Below are positions 1 through 9,112 of a DNA stretch of 64,000 nt, in pieces; position 1 is the first letter of the stretch, and each line of letters begins with the position of its first letter. The stretch spans positions 62,001 to 126,000 of the forward strand of contig NZ_JAINZS010000004.1 in assembly GCF_020166495.1 (NCBI RefSeq), given 5' to 3'. A program made the translations under genes and the position numbers. The notes under the pieces are model-generated. The model saw only the letters and a program-made list of their open reading frames with translations, was not told where the DNA came from and did not search any database. Origin of the DNA: Robertkochia aurantiaca (lineage in GTDB: Bacteria > Bacteroidota > Bacteroidia > Flavobacteriales > Flavobacteriaceae).

Positions 1-2156
1 ATGGATCTGTAACCAATACATCGGTTAACGTAACCGGATCTTCAGAAGACGGAAGAACCAATTACAACGTAAACTTCGGTTACCTGAACGACGATAGTTT
101 CGTTCCCGGTAACTCACTCACAAGAACTAACATCTCTATCGGTGGTAGCTCGAGATTATCGAACAAGTTTACAGTAAGCGGTTCCATGAACTACTCAAGA
201 ACTGACTACCGCACACCTCCGGTTGCTGCTTCACGTGGTAACGGTACCTTAGGTCTGTCATTGTTCGCGAACGTATTCTTTACTCCGCGTTCAGTTGACC
301 TGATGGGTCTTCCTTTCCAGAACCCGATCGATGGTTCATCTGTTTACTATCGTAATGGTAACGACATTATCAACCCACGCTGGATTGCTGAAAACGTTAC
401 TTATTCACAGTTGACAAACCGTGTATTCTGGAACGCAGCCATGACTTACGAGTTCAATGATAATCTGAACATCACCTATCGAGGTGGTTTAGACTTCTAT
501 AACGAGCGTAATGAGAACGGTTCAAACAAAGGTGGAGTTGAGTTTTCACAGGCGATCTTCGGTTTTTACGAAACCTATGACAACAACAACACTATCTGGG
601 ATCACTACCTTGCCTTAAATGGTGATTATGATCTTTCTGAAAAGATTGGTATGACCTTTAACGTTGGTGCTACCTCAAGATCAACTATCTATGATCGTCA
701 GGGTGCCAGAAGTAATGGTCAGATCGTTTTTGGTGTGAAAAGACACTTCAACTATGAGAACCAGTTACCAATCCAATTCACGCAAAAGCAAAATATTGCG
801 GGTCTTTTAGGACAGGTAACCGTTGATTTCGACAACATGTTATTCCTTACAGCTTCGACCCGTACAGACTGGGTTTCGAACCTGACCACTGAGAACAACA
901 GTAGAACCTATCCTTCAGTGAGTGCGTCTTTCCTTCCTACTGAGGCCTTCAAAGGCATTCAGTCTCAGGGTGGTCTGAACTACCTGAAGTTAAGAGCCGG
1001 TCTTGGATCTTCTGCATCATTCCCTACTGGTTATCCAACTGTAGCCATTGTTGAGCAGAACACCCAGGTATATGGAGATGGAGGTCAATACACAACCAAC
1101 CAGGTTGCCGGTTTCCGTCCGAATCCTAACCTGAAGCCTGAGCTTCTTACTGAGTACGAATTAGGTTTCGAATCAAGATTCCTGAACAACAGGGTGTCAC
1201 TTGATTTCACGTATTTCGACAGAACGACTACTGACCTGATCGTAAATGAGCCTTTATCTCCTTCAACCGGATTTACTTTTACACAAAGTAACGTTGGTAA
1301 GATCGAAGGTGACGGGGTTGAGATTGATATGGGAATTGACTGGTTCCGCAGTGACTCTAACGGGTTTGCATGGAACACCAGAGCTAACTTCTCTACTTAC
1401 CGACCTGTAGTTACTGAGCAAGAGCAGGATATCATTATCTATGCCGGTAGTTCAACCCTATTCGTAGGTGGTAACGCCGCTATCGAGGGACAACCTCTTG
1501 GTGCAATGGTAGGTACTGCTTTCGGACGTGATGAGAATGGAAACCTGTTGGTTAACGACGGAGGTGACTACGTTATCGTTGAGCAGGATCTTGACGGAAA
1601 TGTTCCGGTAATTGGTAATCCGAACCCTGACTACACTATGAACTTCATCAACACGATGTCGTTCAAGAACTTCAACTTCGGTTTCCAGATCAACCATATC
1701 AAAGGTGGTGACATCATGTCAAGTACAGTTGCTACGCTACTTGGTCGTGGTCTGATCGTTGAAACCTTGAACCGTGAGGATACTTACATCCTTCCTGGTG
1801 TAAGACAATCTACCGGTGAACCAAACAACCTGCAGATCAACAACTCTACGTATTACTTTAACAACATTTTGTTCGGTCCTGCAGAGGCCAAAGTATACGA
1901 TGCGTCTGTAATTCGTTTACAAGAGATCTCATTGGGGTACAATGTTCCTAAGAAGTGGCTTGACAATACACCTTTCGGAGCCTTGTCTTTTACCGCTCAA
2001 GGGTTTAACTTGTGGTACGATGCCTATAACACTCCTGAAGGTGCTAATTTCGACCCTAACGTACAGGGTGCCGGTATTGGTAACGCACAAGGATTTGACT
2101 TCCTGAACGGACCTAGTTCAAGAAGATTTGGATTGAGTGTAAAAGCGTCGTTTTAA
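1..2156 (+). CDS. SusC/RagA-type TonB-linked outer-membrane receptor, C-terminal part
   Basis: The reading frame is open from base 3, so the gene begins before the window; about 717 residues are visible. They are a run of beta-strand-like segments alternating aromatic and polar residues, and the protein ends in Phe after RRFGLSVKASF, the usual C-terminal signal of an outer-membrane barrel. SusC proteins are about 1000 residues, so the signal peptide, the carboxypeptidase-regulatory-like domain and most of the plug are missing. An internal ATG at 186 is not the true start, because homologous-looking barrel sequence continues upstream. A SusD gene follows 24 bases downstream, the standard SusC-SusD arrangement for energy-dependent import of oligomeric nutrients. 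The substrate cannot be read from this part. Confidence 0.93.
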   Translation, partial: GSVTNTSVNVTGSSEDGRTNYNVNFGYLNDDSFVPGNSLTRTNISIGGSSRLSNKFTVSGSMNYSRTDYRTPPVAASRGNGTLGLSLFANVFFTPRSVDLMGLPFQNPIDGSSVYYRNGNDIINPRWIAENVTYSQLTNRVFWNAAMTYEFNDNLNITYRGGLDFYNERNENGSNKGGVEFSQAIFGFYETYDNNNTIWDHYLALNGDYDLSEKIGMTFNVGATSRSTIYDRQGARSNGQIVFGVKRHFNYENQLPIQFTQKQNIAGLLGQVTVDFDNMLFLTASTRTDWVSNLTTENNSRTYPSVSASFLPTEAFKGIQSQGGLNYLKLRAGLGSSASFPTGYPTVAIVEQNTQVYGDGGQYTTNQVAGFRPNPNLKPELLTEYELGFESRFLNNRVSLDFTYFDRTTTDLIVNEPLSPSTGFTFTQSNVGKIEGDGVEIDMGIDWFRSDSNGFAWNTRANFSTYRPVVTEQEQDIIIYAGSSTLFVGGNAAIEGQPLGAMVGTAFGRDENGNLLVNDGGDYVIVEQDLDGNVPVIGNPNPDYTMNFINTMSFKNFNFGFQINHIKGGDIMSSTVATLLGRGLIVETLNREDTYILPGVRQSTGEPNNLQINNSTYYFNNILFGPAEAKVYDASVIRLQEISLGYNVPKKWLDNTPFGALSFTAQGFNLWYDAYNTPEGANFDPNVQGAGIGNAQGFDFLNGPSSRRFGLSVKASF

Positions 2157-2180
2157 TCGAAAAAATATATCATATATATT

Positions 2181-3851
2181 ATGAAGAAACTATATAAATA
2201 TTTAACCGTTGTTTTAGCAGCAGGCGGCCTTTTGACAGCCTGTGAAACAACAGAAATGGAGCTCCTTGTGAGTCCGAATGACCTGGCAGCAGATCAGGCA
2301 GACCCCAACCTCCTGCTGAACTCGATTCAGCTGGCATACGTCTCGAATCTCGAAGAGATCAGTGACATAGGTGCAGAGGTTACCCGTATCGATTATATGT
2401 TCGGTCGGAACTACTTTAACAACTATCCCGGCCAGACGTTCAGCAACTCCTGGGCGAGAACATACAGTAGTGAGTTCAACATTCCGGGTTCAGGTGTTGA
2501 TGTCGGAATCTATTCGAACGTTTCGGCTCTTGAAGCCATTAACGAAGAGTCTGATGTGGATTATTCCTTCCACATTGCAGTAGGTGAAACCCTGAAGGCG
2601 CATATGCTGTTGCTTTTGGTAGATTACCTTGGTGAGGCGGTTTTCACCCAGGCCAACATGGCAGATGAATTCCCAGCCCCAATGCTCGACGACGGAGCCA
2701 CCGTTTACGAAGGTGCTCTTGGGCTTCTTGACAAAGCAGAAGCGCTGTTTGCAGCTTCTCCTGCTACTCAGGGTGCTGAAGACTTTTTCTACGGCGGAGA
2801 TACCGATAAGTGGATCAAACTGGTGAACACCATCAGACTGAAAGCTTACGTTACCACCGGTAATTCAGCAGCTTTCAACTCTATTATAGCCGGCGGAGAG
2901 TACATTGACACTGCTGCAGATGATTTCCAGTTCAACTACGGAAGCAGTGCGTTACAGCCTGATACCCGTCACCCTGACTATGCAGATGATTACACTCCTT
3001 CAGGAGCGAACATCTATCAGTCAAACTGGTTGATGGAGACCATGCTGGAGAAAGATGATCCAAGACGTCGTTATTATTTCTACCGTCAGGTGTCAGCTAC
3101 GCCAGGTGCAGATGCTGAGCCGAACGAAGAGACCCTTGCCTGTTCACTGGCAACGCCACCTCAACACTATATTGATGGCAACTTCACTTACTGTGCTGTT
3201 GGTGAAGGTTACTGGGGTCGTTCACATGGAAACAACGAAGGAACACCTCCTGATAACTTCCTGAGAACTGCCGTTGGGGTTTATCCCGCTGCCGGTAAGT
3301 TTGATGACAGTGACTTCGGTACTGTTGGACTTGGAGAAGGTGGCGGTGGTGCCGGAATTCATCCGATCATCCTTTCATCTTACGTAGAGTTCTGGAAAGG
3401 CCGTATGGCAGGTTCAGATGCTGAAAAAGCCGGATTCCTGAGAGCAGGTCTGGAAGAGTCTATTGCGAAAGTTCAGACATTCGGGTCATTAGATCCAGAT
3501 GCAGATCTTTCTGTTGCTCCTACCGAGGCTGATGTAACTGCATACATTGATGGTGTTGTTGCTGATTATACCGCTGCTGCCGGGGATGCTAAAATGAACA
3601 TCTTCGCAGAGCAGTATTTCATCACCCTCTACGGTGGTGCGCAGGATGCCTACAACTATTACAGGCAAACGGGATTCCCGACTACCTTGTTACCTAACTG
3701 GGAGGCTAATCCGGGACCATTCCCAAGATCGTTCCTGTACCCACAAAACGAGGTGATCACCAACCCGAACCTTACACAGAAGCAAGACCTTACGCAACAG
3801 GTATTCTGGGACAACAACCCGGCCAGCCCGGCTTTCCCTCCTGCTAACTAA
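2181..3851 (+). CDS. SusD/RagB-type nutrient-binding outer-membrane lipoprotein
   Basis: The 556-residue product starts with a lipoprotein signal ending in LLTAC (Cys21), so it should be lipidated and surface exposed. The sequence has the helical TPR-like layout of the SusD superfamily, with a GLLDKAEALF helix and the KWIKLVNTIRLKAY segment near residues 209-225. It looks closest to the SusD-like_2 subgroup. SusD caps the SusC barrel and captures ligand, and the adjacent upstream SusC supports this. No glycoside hydrolase, sulfatase or sugar regulator lies next to the pair, so the ligand could be a glycan, a peptide or something else. The start follows an A/T-rich leader without a Shine-Dalgarno sequence, normal for Bacteroidota. 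Confidence 0.92.
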   Translation: MKKLYKYLTVVLAAGGLLTACETTEMELLVSPNDLAADQADPNLLLNSIQLAYVSNLEEISDIGAEVTRIDYMFGRNYFNNYPGQTFSNSWARTYSSEFNIPGSGVDVGIYSNVSALEAINEESDVDYSFHIAVGETLKAHMLLLLVDYLGEAVFTQANMADEFPAPMLDDGATVYEGALGLLDKAEALFAASPATQGAEDFFYGGDTDKWIKLVNTIRLKAYVTTGNSAAFNSIIAGGEYIDTAADDFQFNYGSSALQPDTRHPDYADDYTPSGANIYQSNWLMETMLEKDDPRRRYYFYRQVSATPGADAEPNEETLACSLATPPQHYIDGNFTYCAVGEGYWGRSHGNNEGTPPDNFLRTAVGVYPAAGKFDDSDFGTVGLGEGGGGAGIHPIILSSYVEFWKGRMAGSDAEKAGFLRAGLEESIAKVQTFGSLDPDADLSVAPTEADVTAYIDGVVADYTAAAGDAKMNIFAEQYFITLYGGAQDAYNYYRQTGFPTTLLPNWEANPGPFPRSFLYPQNEVITNPNLTQKQDLTQQVFWDNNPASPAFPPAN

Positions 3852-3908
3852 GGAAGAACGAGAATGCAAATGCATCTAAGTAAGAATTAAAACTCTAAAA
3901 AATAGTAC

Positions 3909-4781
3909 ATGAGAACAAAATATAAAATTTTAGCAGCACTGGCCGGTCTTCCGTTGTTGTTCACCAGTTGTGATGACGGGGATGCTGTGGTAGATTTCGT
4001 TACCGAAAATACCACCCGGGGAGCTGTTTTAAGAACCATTGAGATCACTGAAAATGTGATCCTGACCGACAATCCTGACGGGGCGTTTTCTGCCACTTTC
4101 GAAGTTCAGGATCAACAAGACGGAGACCTCGTTGAAGAGGTTGAAGTTTATGCTCGCTATGTAGACCAAACATCATCTGATGGTCCTGGCAACAGCGAAG
4201 AAGCCTTCGTTGAAACCATTTCCAGTGATTCGTTTGAAACAGGACCCTTTGGCTTGCCAAGGTTCAGCTACGATATTACTCTTGGACAGATGTTATCGGC
4301 AACCGGAGTATCTCAGGATGCTATTAACGGTACCGACGAATTCAGAATCCGCTTTGAATTGGTATTGTCTGACGGAAGAAGATTCTCTTTTGAAGATAAC
4401 ACCAATACCATCACAGGATCTTTCTTTAGTTCTCCTTTCCAGTACACCGCACTGTTGGCTTGCCCTCCAAGCACACCAACTCCCGGAACCTGGACTATCG
4501 AACTTCAGGATTCATACGGAGACGGATGGAACGGAGCTTCACTTGATGTAACCATCGATGGTGAAACGACCTCTTACACCCTTGCCGACGGAGATGCTGC
4601 CACAGAAACCTTTACCGTTCCTGACGGAGCTGCAGTTATCGCTATCGTTTACCGTTCAGGTGCATGGGATTCAGAGGTAACCTTCCAGGTGATCTCTGCC
4701 AATGGAAATGAAGTACTTGATCTCGGACCTAATCCGCCAGCAGATATACAGCTTCTGGACTACTGTCCTGACAACTTGTAA
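3909..4781 (+). CDS. SusCD-associated lipoprotein with a GDGWNG-type C-terminal domain
   Basis: This 290-residue protein has a lipoprotein signal ending in LLFTSC (Cys21). The N-terminal 170 residues are acidic and beta-rich, with no family I can name. The C-terminal 90 residues begin after a Pro/Thr linker (PPSTPTPGTW) and carry DSYGDGWNGASLDV, a motif that recurs in bacterial and eukaryotic extracellular beta domains. The gene lies 57 bases after susD and is followed by a strong terminator, so it probably closes the susCD transcript. By position it resembles SusE/SusF-like surface binding lipoproteins, but the sequence does not prove ligand binding. The exact function is unknown. Confidence 0.75.
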   Translation: MRTKYKILAALAGLPLLFTSCDDGDAVVDFVTENTTRGAVLRTIEITENVILTDNPDGAFSATFEVQDQQDGDLVEEVEVYARYVDQTSSDGPGNSEEAFVETISSDSFETGPFGLPRFSYDITLGQMLSATGVSQDAINGTDEFRIRFELVLSDGRRFSFEDNTNTITGSFFSSPFQYTALLACPPSTPTPGTWTIELQDSYGDGWNGASLDVTIDGETTSYTLADGDAATETFTVPDGAAVIAIVYRSGAWDSEVTFQVISANGNEVLDLGPNPPADIQLLDYCPDNL

Positions 4782-4802
4782 TCTCAATTTGATTAAGCTT
4801 GG

Positions 4803-4834
4803 AAAGGCCCGGTCTATGACCGGGCTTTTCTTTT
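4803..4834 (+). terminator. Rho-independent terminator after the SusCD cluster
   Basis: An 8-bp GC-rich stem (GCCCGGTC at 4807-4814 pairing with GACCGGGC at 4818-4825) closes a 3-base TAT loop and is followed by TTTTCTTTT. It lies 25 bases after the stop of the GDGWNG lipoprotein, so it likely ends the SusCD transcript. Confidence 0.85.
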
Positions 4835-4924
4835 ATAATCCTGTTTCGATTTTGCATTTTAAGCTTTCAACTCAGGCCTATCTTTTTTATATTGAAGCCG
4901 TTTAAGAACCCTACATTCTTCACT

Positions 4925-7900
4925 ATGTATAAAACGCTTAAATCAACTTTACCGCTGTTGGCAATTCTCTTGATTTCCTGCAATAACAAGGAAGCCGCTA
5001 CCGTAAATAAACCTGAATACGATCCGGTAATTACCGATGAAAAAATATATGACCGTTTAACACCCGAAGAGACCGGTATCGATTTCTCCAATGAAATCAC
5101 TGCCAATCTTTCCACCCTTGAAAACCTGTTTAACTACGACTATTTTTATAACGGTGCAGGCGTGGGGATGGCAGATATCAATAATGACGGCTTACCAGAC
5201 CTTTTCTTCGCAGGCAACCAGGTTAAAAACCGCCTTTATTTGAATAAAGGCAATATGGTTTTTGAAGACATCACTGAAAAAGCAGGTATAAATACCGGAA
5301 AGATATGGTCAAACGGGGTCACCTTTGCCGATATCAACCAGGACGGCTATATCGACATCTATGTAACTCAGGGTGGCCCTCACAAACGTCTGCAGCGTAA
5401 AAACCTGCTCTTCATCAATAACAAAGACAACACTTTTACAGAAATGGCCGAATCCTACGGTCTTGCAGATATGGGAATCAGCACCCAGGCAGTCTTCTTT
5501 GATCACGACAAAGACGGCGATCTCGACTGTTTCATTCTAAACGAAAATGAATTATACGGACTCGATCCCCTCGGCCTCTACAGTGTCCTGAAAGAACAGC
5601 CGGAAGCACTTCAATTTAACACCTGCCGCTTCTATGTAAATAACAACGGCAAGTTTGTGGATTCTACAGAAGAAGCCGGATTATTGCGGCCATTTTTCGG
5701 TCTTGGCCTTACCGTTTCAGACATCAATAATGACAGCTGGCCCGATATCTATGCCGCCAGTGACTATTACCTGCCGGATGCCTTATACATCAACAACCAG
5801 AAAGGAGGCTTTACCGATGAAATAAAGAACTATACCAATCAGATTTCCTTTTATGGCATGGGTATCGATATCGCAGACATCAATAACGATGCCCGGGAAG
5901 ACATCTATGTACTTGATATGGCGGCCAACGACCATGTAAGATCAAAAACCCTGATGGCTTCGATGAGCACCGACCGCTTTGACTTTCTGGTTAATACAGC
6001 AGATTTTCAGTATCAGTACATGTACAATTCCCTCCAGCTGAACCAGGGCAATAACCGGTTTGATAATATAGCCCAGGTGACCAAGACCGCAAGTACTGAC
6101 TGGAGCTGGTCTGTATTGATGTCTGACCTCGATAACAATACCCTCAAAGATATATTCGTCACTAATGGTTACCGTCGTTATGCCCTCGATAACGATACCC
6201 AGCGCCGGGTATTTGAAACCCAGAAAAAGTACAATGGCAATGTGCCCCTGGAGGTAAAACAGCAACTTTATGAAAGTATCCCCTCTGAGAAACTGCCGAA
6301 TTTGATTTTCAGAAATGAAAAAGACCTGCATTTCGAAAACGTGAACGAGGTATGGGGACTGGAAGAAGCCACCTTCAGTAACGGAGCCGTGGTAGGTGAC
6401 CTCGATAATGATGGTGACCTTGACATTGTCATTAACAATATGGACGAAGAAGCCTTTGTCTACCGCAATAATACATCGGAAAAGAAAAGGGCCAATTTCA
6501 TTCGCGTCAAGCCGGAAGGCAAAATATCTGAATCTTTCCCAAAGGTCAGTCTCTATGCCGGCGGCCAACATCAGTATAATGAGGTAAAACGGGTAAGAGG
6601 CTACCGTTCTGCCCAGGAACCGGTTGCCCACTTTGGCTTGGGAAATATCTCCCAAATAGATTCTATCGTTGTAGAATGGCCATCGGGTATGAAAAACCTG
6701 ATTTCAGAACCCCAAATCAATACGGTGGTGAATGTCTCTGAAAAAGATGCAACTAAGCCCGCAGCTCCTGAATTAACAGAAGAAGCCTATTTTGAAAACA
6801 TTCCGGCTACATCGTTGGGCCTGGTATATACCCATAAGGAAAACGATTATGACGATTTCGAACAAGAAATTCTACTTCCTTACAAACAGTCCAATATCGG
6901 ACCTGTCATCAGCCGACATGACGTCGATGGAGACGGAGACGAAGACCTGTTTATAGGAGGTGCCTCAGGACAGGCAGCAAGTCTTTTTATCAGGGAAGAT
7001 GACACCTATATTAAAACAGATCAGCCCGCCTTTGATGATGACCGGAATTACGAAGACATGGAAGCTGCATTTTTTGACCTTGAAGGAGACGGAGATCTCG
7101 ATATCTACATAGTCTCAGGAGGAAATGAATTTGAAGAAAATTCTGAATGGTACGCAGATCGTATATACCTGAATGACGGCAACCAAAAATACACCCGTTG
7201 GGTCAGCCAGGAATTGAACGAACGCAGACACAGCGGAAAAGCTGTACTGGCTACAGATATTGACAACGACGGAGACAGCGACCTGATAGTGGGTAATCGC
7301 ATCAGGCCAAGACATTATCCGCAGCCCTCCCCTGCCATCGTATATCAAAATAACAACGGTGTTCTGGAGGAGGTTACAGAAAGCATTGCTCCCGAATTGT
7401 TGAATTTTGGTATTATCAACGATCTTCAATTGACCGATTTCAACAATGATGGAACAACCGACTTTATTGCCGTTGGTGAATGGACTGAAATAGGCTTCTT
7501 TGAAAACCGGGGAGGTACCTTTAAAAAAGTTCAGAAAGAAGGAATTCCAAAAGAACGAGGCTGGTGGTACTCGGTTCAGGAAACCGATGTTAATAATGAC
7601 GGAATGCCCGATTACCTGGTTGGTAATGTGGGAATGAATATCAAATTCAAGGCATCTGAAGAAAAGCCTTTCAAAGTTTTTGCAACAGATTTTGATGATA
7701 ACGGAAGTAATGACATCGTATTGAGCAAAAAATACAAAGATGAGTATGTCCCGGTCAGGGGCAGAGAGTGTTCTTCGCAACAAATGCCTTTTATCAAAGA
7801 AAAATTTGAGACCTATAACGAATTTGCCAATGCGAAGCTTATCGATATCTACGGTGATAAACTGGAGTCTTCCTACAAGGCCGAGGTAACAGAATTCCAT

Positions 7901-8266
7901 TCGGTATTATTGCTGAACAATGGGGATGGAACATTTAAAAAAGTGGAACTACCGGTCGAGGCGCAATTAATACCCATTATGGCAGCTGTATTCACAGATC
8001 TCAACGGCGATGGCTTTGAAGATGCTATCCTGGGAGGTAATATTTATGAAACCGAAGTGGAAACCCCCCGACTGGATGCCTTATCAGGAATTGTACTGTT
8101 ATCGAATGGAAAAGATGGGTACCAGGCGATATCACATGCGGAGTCGGGATTGTACCTCAACGGAAATATAAAATCAATGACCCTGTTTTCGGTCAATAAC
8201 GACGACTACCTGCTGGCGGCCCAGAATAACGGCCCGATATTTGCCCATAAAATAAAAAAACCTTAA
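4925..8266 (+). CDS. FG-GAP/VCBS-repeat and ASPIC/UnbV lipoprotein (CRTAC1-like)
   Basis: The protein is 1113 residues from ATG 4925; this start places a lipoprotein signal (LLISC, Cys18) at the N-terminus, whereas an upstream in-frame ATG at 4892 would bury it. Calcium-loop motifs of the DxNxDGxxD type recur about fourteen times, for example DINNDGLPDL near residue 84 and DLNGDGFEDA near residue 1025. These mark FG-GAP/VCBS blades of beta propellers. An ASPIC/UnbV-like segment lies near residues 548-600 (RGYRSAQEPVAHFGLG, VVEWPSG). Such proteins commonly accompany SusC/SusD pairs in Flavobacteriia and are probably surface adhesion or ligand-presenting modules. Two long antisense reading frames here are mirror images of the Asp/Asn-rich repeats, not genes. 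Confidence 0.88.
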   Translation: MYKTLKSTLPLLAILLISCNNKEAATVNKPEYDPVITDEKIYDRLTPEETGIDFSNEITANLSTLENLFNYDYFYNGAGVGMADINNDGLPDLFFAGNQVKNRLYLNKGNMVFEDITEKAGINTGKIWSNGVTFADINQDGYIDIYVTQGGPHKRLQRKNLLFINNKDNTFTEMAESYGLADMGISTQAVFFDHDKDGDLDCFILNENELYGLDPLGLYSVLKEQPEALQFNTCRFYVNNNGKFVDSTEEAGLLRPFFGLGLTVSDINNDSWPDIYAASDYYLPDALYINNQKGGFTDEIKNYTNQISFYGMGIDIADINNDAREDIYVLDMAANDHVRSKTLMASMSTDRFDFLVNTADFQYQYMYNSLQLNQGNNRFDNIAQVTKTASTDWSWSVLMSDLDNNTLKDIFVTNGYRRYALDNDTQRRVFETQKKYNGNVPLEVKQQLYESIPSEKLPNLIFRNEKDLHFENVNEVWGLEEATFSNGAVVGDLDNDGDLDIVINNMDEEAFVYRNNTSEKKRANFIRVKPEGKISESFPKVSLYAGGQHQYNEVKRVRGYRSAQEPVAHFGLGNISQIDSIVVEWPSGMKNLISEPQINTVVNVSEKDATKPAAPELTEEAYFENIPATSLGLVYTHKENDYDDFEQEILLPYKQSNIGPVISRHDVDGDGDEDLFIGGASGQAASLFIREDDTYIKTDQPAFDDDRNYEDMEAAFFDLEGDGDLDIYIVSGGNEFEENSEWYADRIYLNDGNQKYTRWVSQELNERRHSGKAVLATDIDNDGDSDLIVGNRIRPRHYPQPSPAIVYQNNNGVLEEVTESIAPELLNFGIINDLQLTDFNNDGTTDFIAVGEWTEIGFFENRGGTFKKVQKEGIPKERGWWYSVQETDVNNDGMPDYLVGNVGMNIKFKASEEKPFKVFATDFDDNGSNDIVLSKKYKDEYVPVRGRECSSQQMPFIKEKFETYNEFANAKLIDIYGDKLESSYKAEVTEFHSVLLLNNGDGTFKKVELPVEAQLIPIMAAVFTDLNGDGFEDAILGGNIYETEVETPRLDALSGIVLLSNGKDGYQAISHAESGLYLNGNIKSMTLFSVNNDDYLLAAQNNGPIFAHKIKKP

Positions 8267-8294
8267 TATTTGTAAATCAAAAACATAGCAATCA

Positions 8295-9047
8295 ATGAGA
8301 ACATTTTTAACAACCTTATTTATAACCCTTTTAACAGGAGGAGTCGCCAACGCACAATACGCCGGTCAGGCACTTGCAACCGGAGGTTCCGGTGCCGGGG
8401 GACAGTCTAATGCCAGTGCTGCAGCCATAGCCACCCTCGTGAGAGATTCAGATCCTACAGCTAAAAAGTTTGATTATAAGTCTGACGATTTTGCAGGCTC
8501 ACCCTATACCAACAATAATTTCATACCTACCGAGATTTATTACGAAGATGAGAAAATGGGAGATTTCTTCTACAGATATAACGCCCTTAACCAGGAAGTG
8601 GAATTAAAAAAGACCGGGAGCGAAGAAGAGCCTGTTCAGGCACTTCAGACCGACAAGAAGATCACTATCAAAGTTGAGGGAAAGGATATGTCTTTTAAAA
8701 CCTTCACAGATCAAAAAGACAATACCCTAAACGGATATCTAATCAAGCTTTATGACGGAGATACCTATGATCTGTATAAGAGAATCAAGGTAAAGTTTTC
8801 TGAAGGTTCGCCTGCCCAGAACTCTTTTGTAGCAGCCACACCCAACCGATTCACGCATTTCACAGAATATTATTTTCAGAAAGACGGCGTAAATCGTATT
8901 GATGAGATCCCTTCCAGAGACAGAAAGTTTCTGAAAATGCTAAGCGAAGAAGAAAAACAGGAGGTAAAAACCATCCTGAAAGAAAAAGGATATAGCTTAA
9001 AAGAAGAGCAAGAACTGATCGGATTGTTCCGAAACATGAACATGTAA
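8295..9047 (+). CDS. Secreted protein of unknown function
   Basis: The product is 250 residues with a cleavable signal peptide ending in GGVANAQ. The mature part begins with a Gly/Ala/Ser-rich stretch (residues about 25-48) and continues with mixed alpha/beta sequence. The last 40 residues are highly charged and helical (LSEEEKQEVKTILKEKGYSLKEEQELI). No catalytic motif or named domain is recognised. It lies 28 bases after the CRTAC1-like gene and before a perfect terminator, so it may be cotranscribed with it and act in the periplasm or at the outer membrane. Confidence 0.7.
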   Translation: MRTFLTTLFITLLTGGVANAQYAGQALATGGSGAGGQSNASAAAIATLVRDSDPTAKKFDYKSDDFAGSPYTNNNFIPTEIYYEDEKMGDFFYRYNALNQEVELKKTGSEEEPVQALQTDKKITIKVEGKDMSFKTFTDQKDNTLNGYLIKLYDGDTYDLYKRIKVKFSEGSPAQNSFVAATPNRFTHFTEYYFQKDGVNRIDEIPSRDRKFLKMLSEEEKQEVKTILKEKGYSLKEEQELIGLFRNMNM

Positions 9048-9072
9048 CCGATAAGTTCATATTGATTACAAG

Positions 9073-9099
9073 ACCACCTCTTCCAGAGGTGGTTTTTTT
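9073..9099 (+). terminator. Rho-independent terminator
   Basis: ACCACCTC (9073-9080) pairs perfectly with GAGGTGGT (9086-9093) around a 5-base loop, followed by a run of seven T. It ends the transcript from the secreted-protein gene. The -7 box of rlmB begins two bases after the T run. Confidence 0.88.
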
Positions 9100-9100
9100 A

Positions 9101-9108
9101 TACTTTTG
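9101..9108 (+). promoter_or_regulatory. Bacteroidota -7 box of rlmB
   Basis: TACTTTTG matches the TAnnTTTG -7 consensus exactly and ends four bases before the rlmB ATG. No TTG -33 element lies at the usual 17-23 base spacing, so support rests on the box, its position after a terminator and the gene start. Confidence 0.45.
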
Positions 9109-9112
9109 TCAT

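Noticed and set aside
5942-7900. Two long antisense reading frames (237 and 261 residues) inside the FG-GAP lipoprotein gene
   Set aside because: They mirror the Asp/Asn-rich calcium repeats on the coding strand, lack domain motifs and start signals, and the sense gene is well supported.
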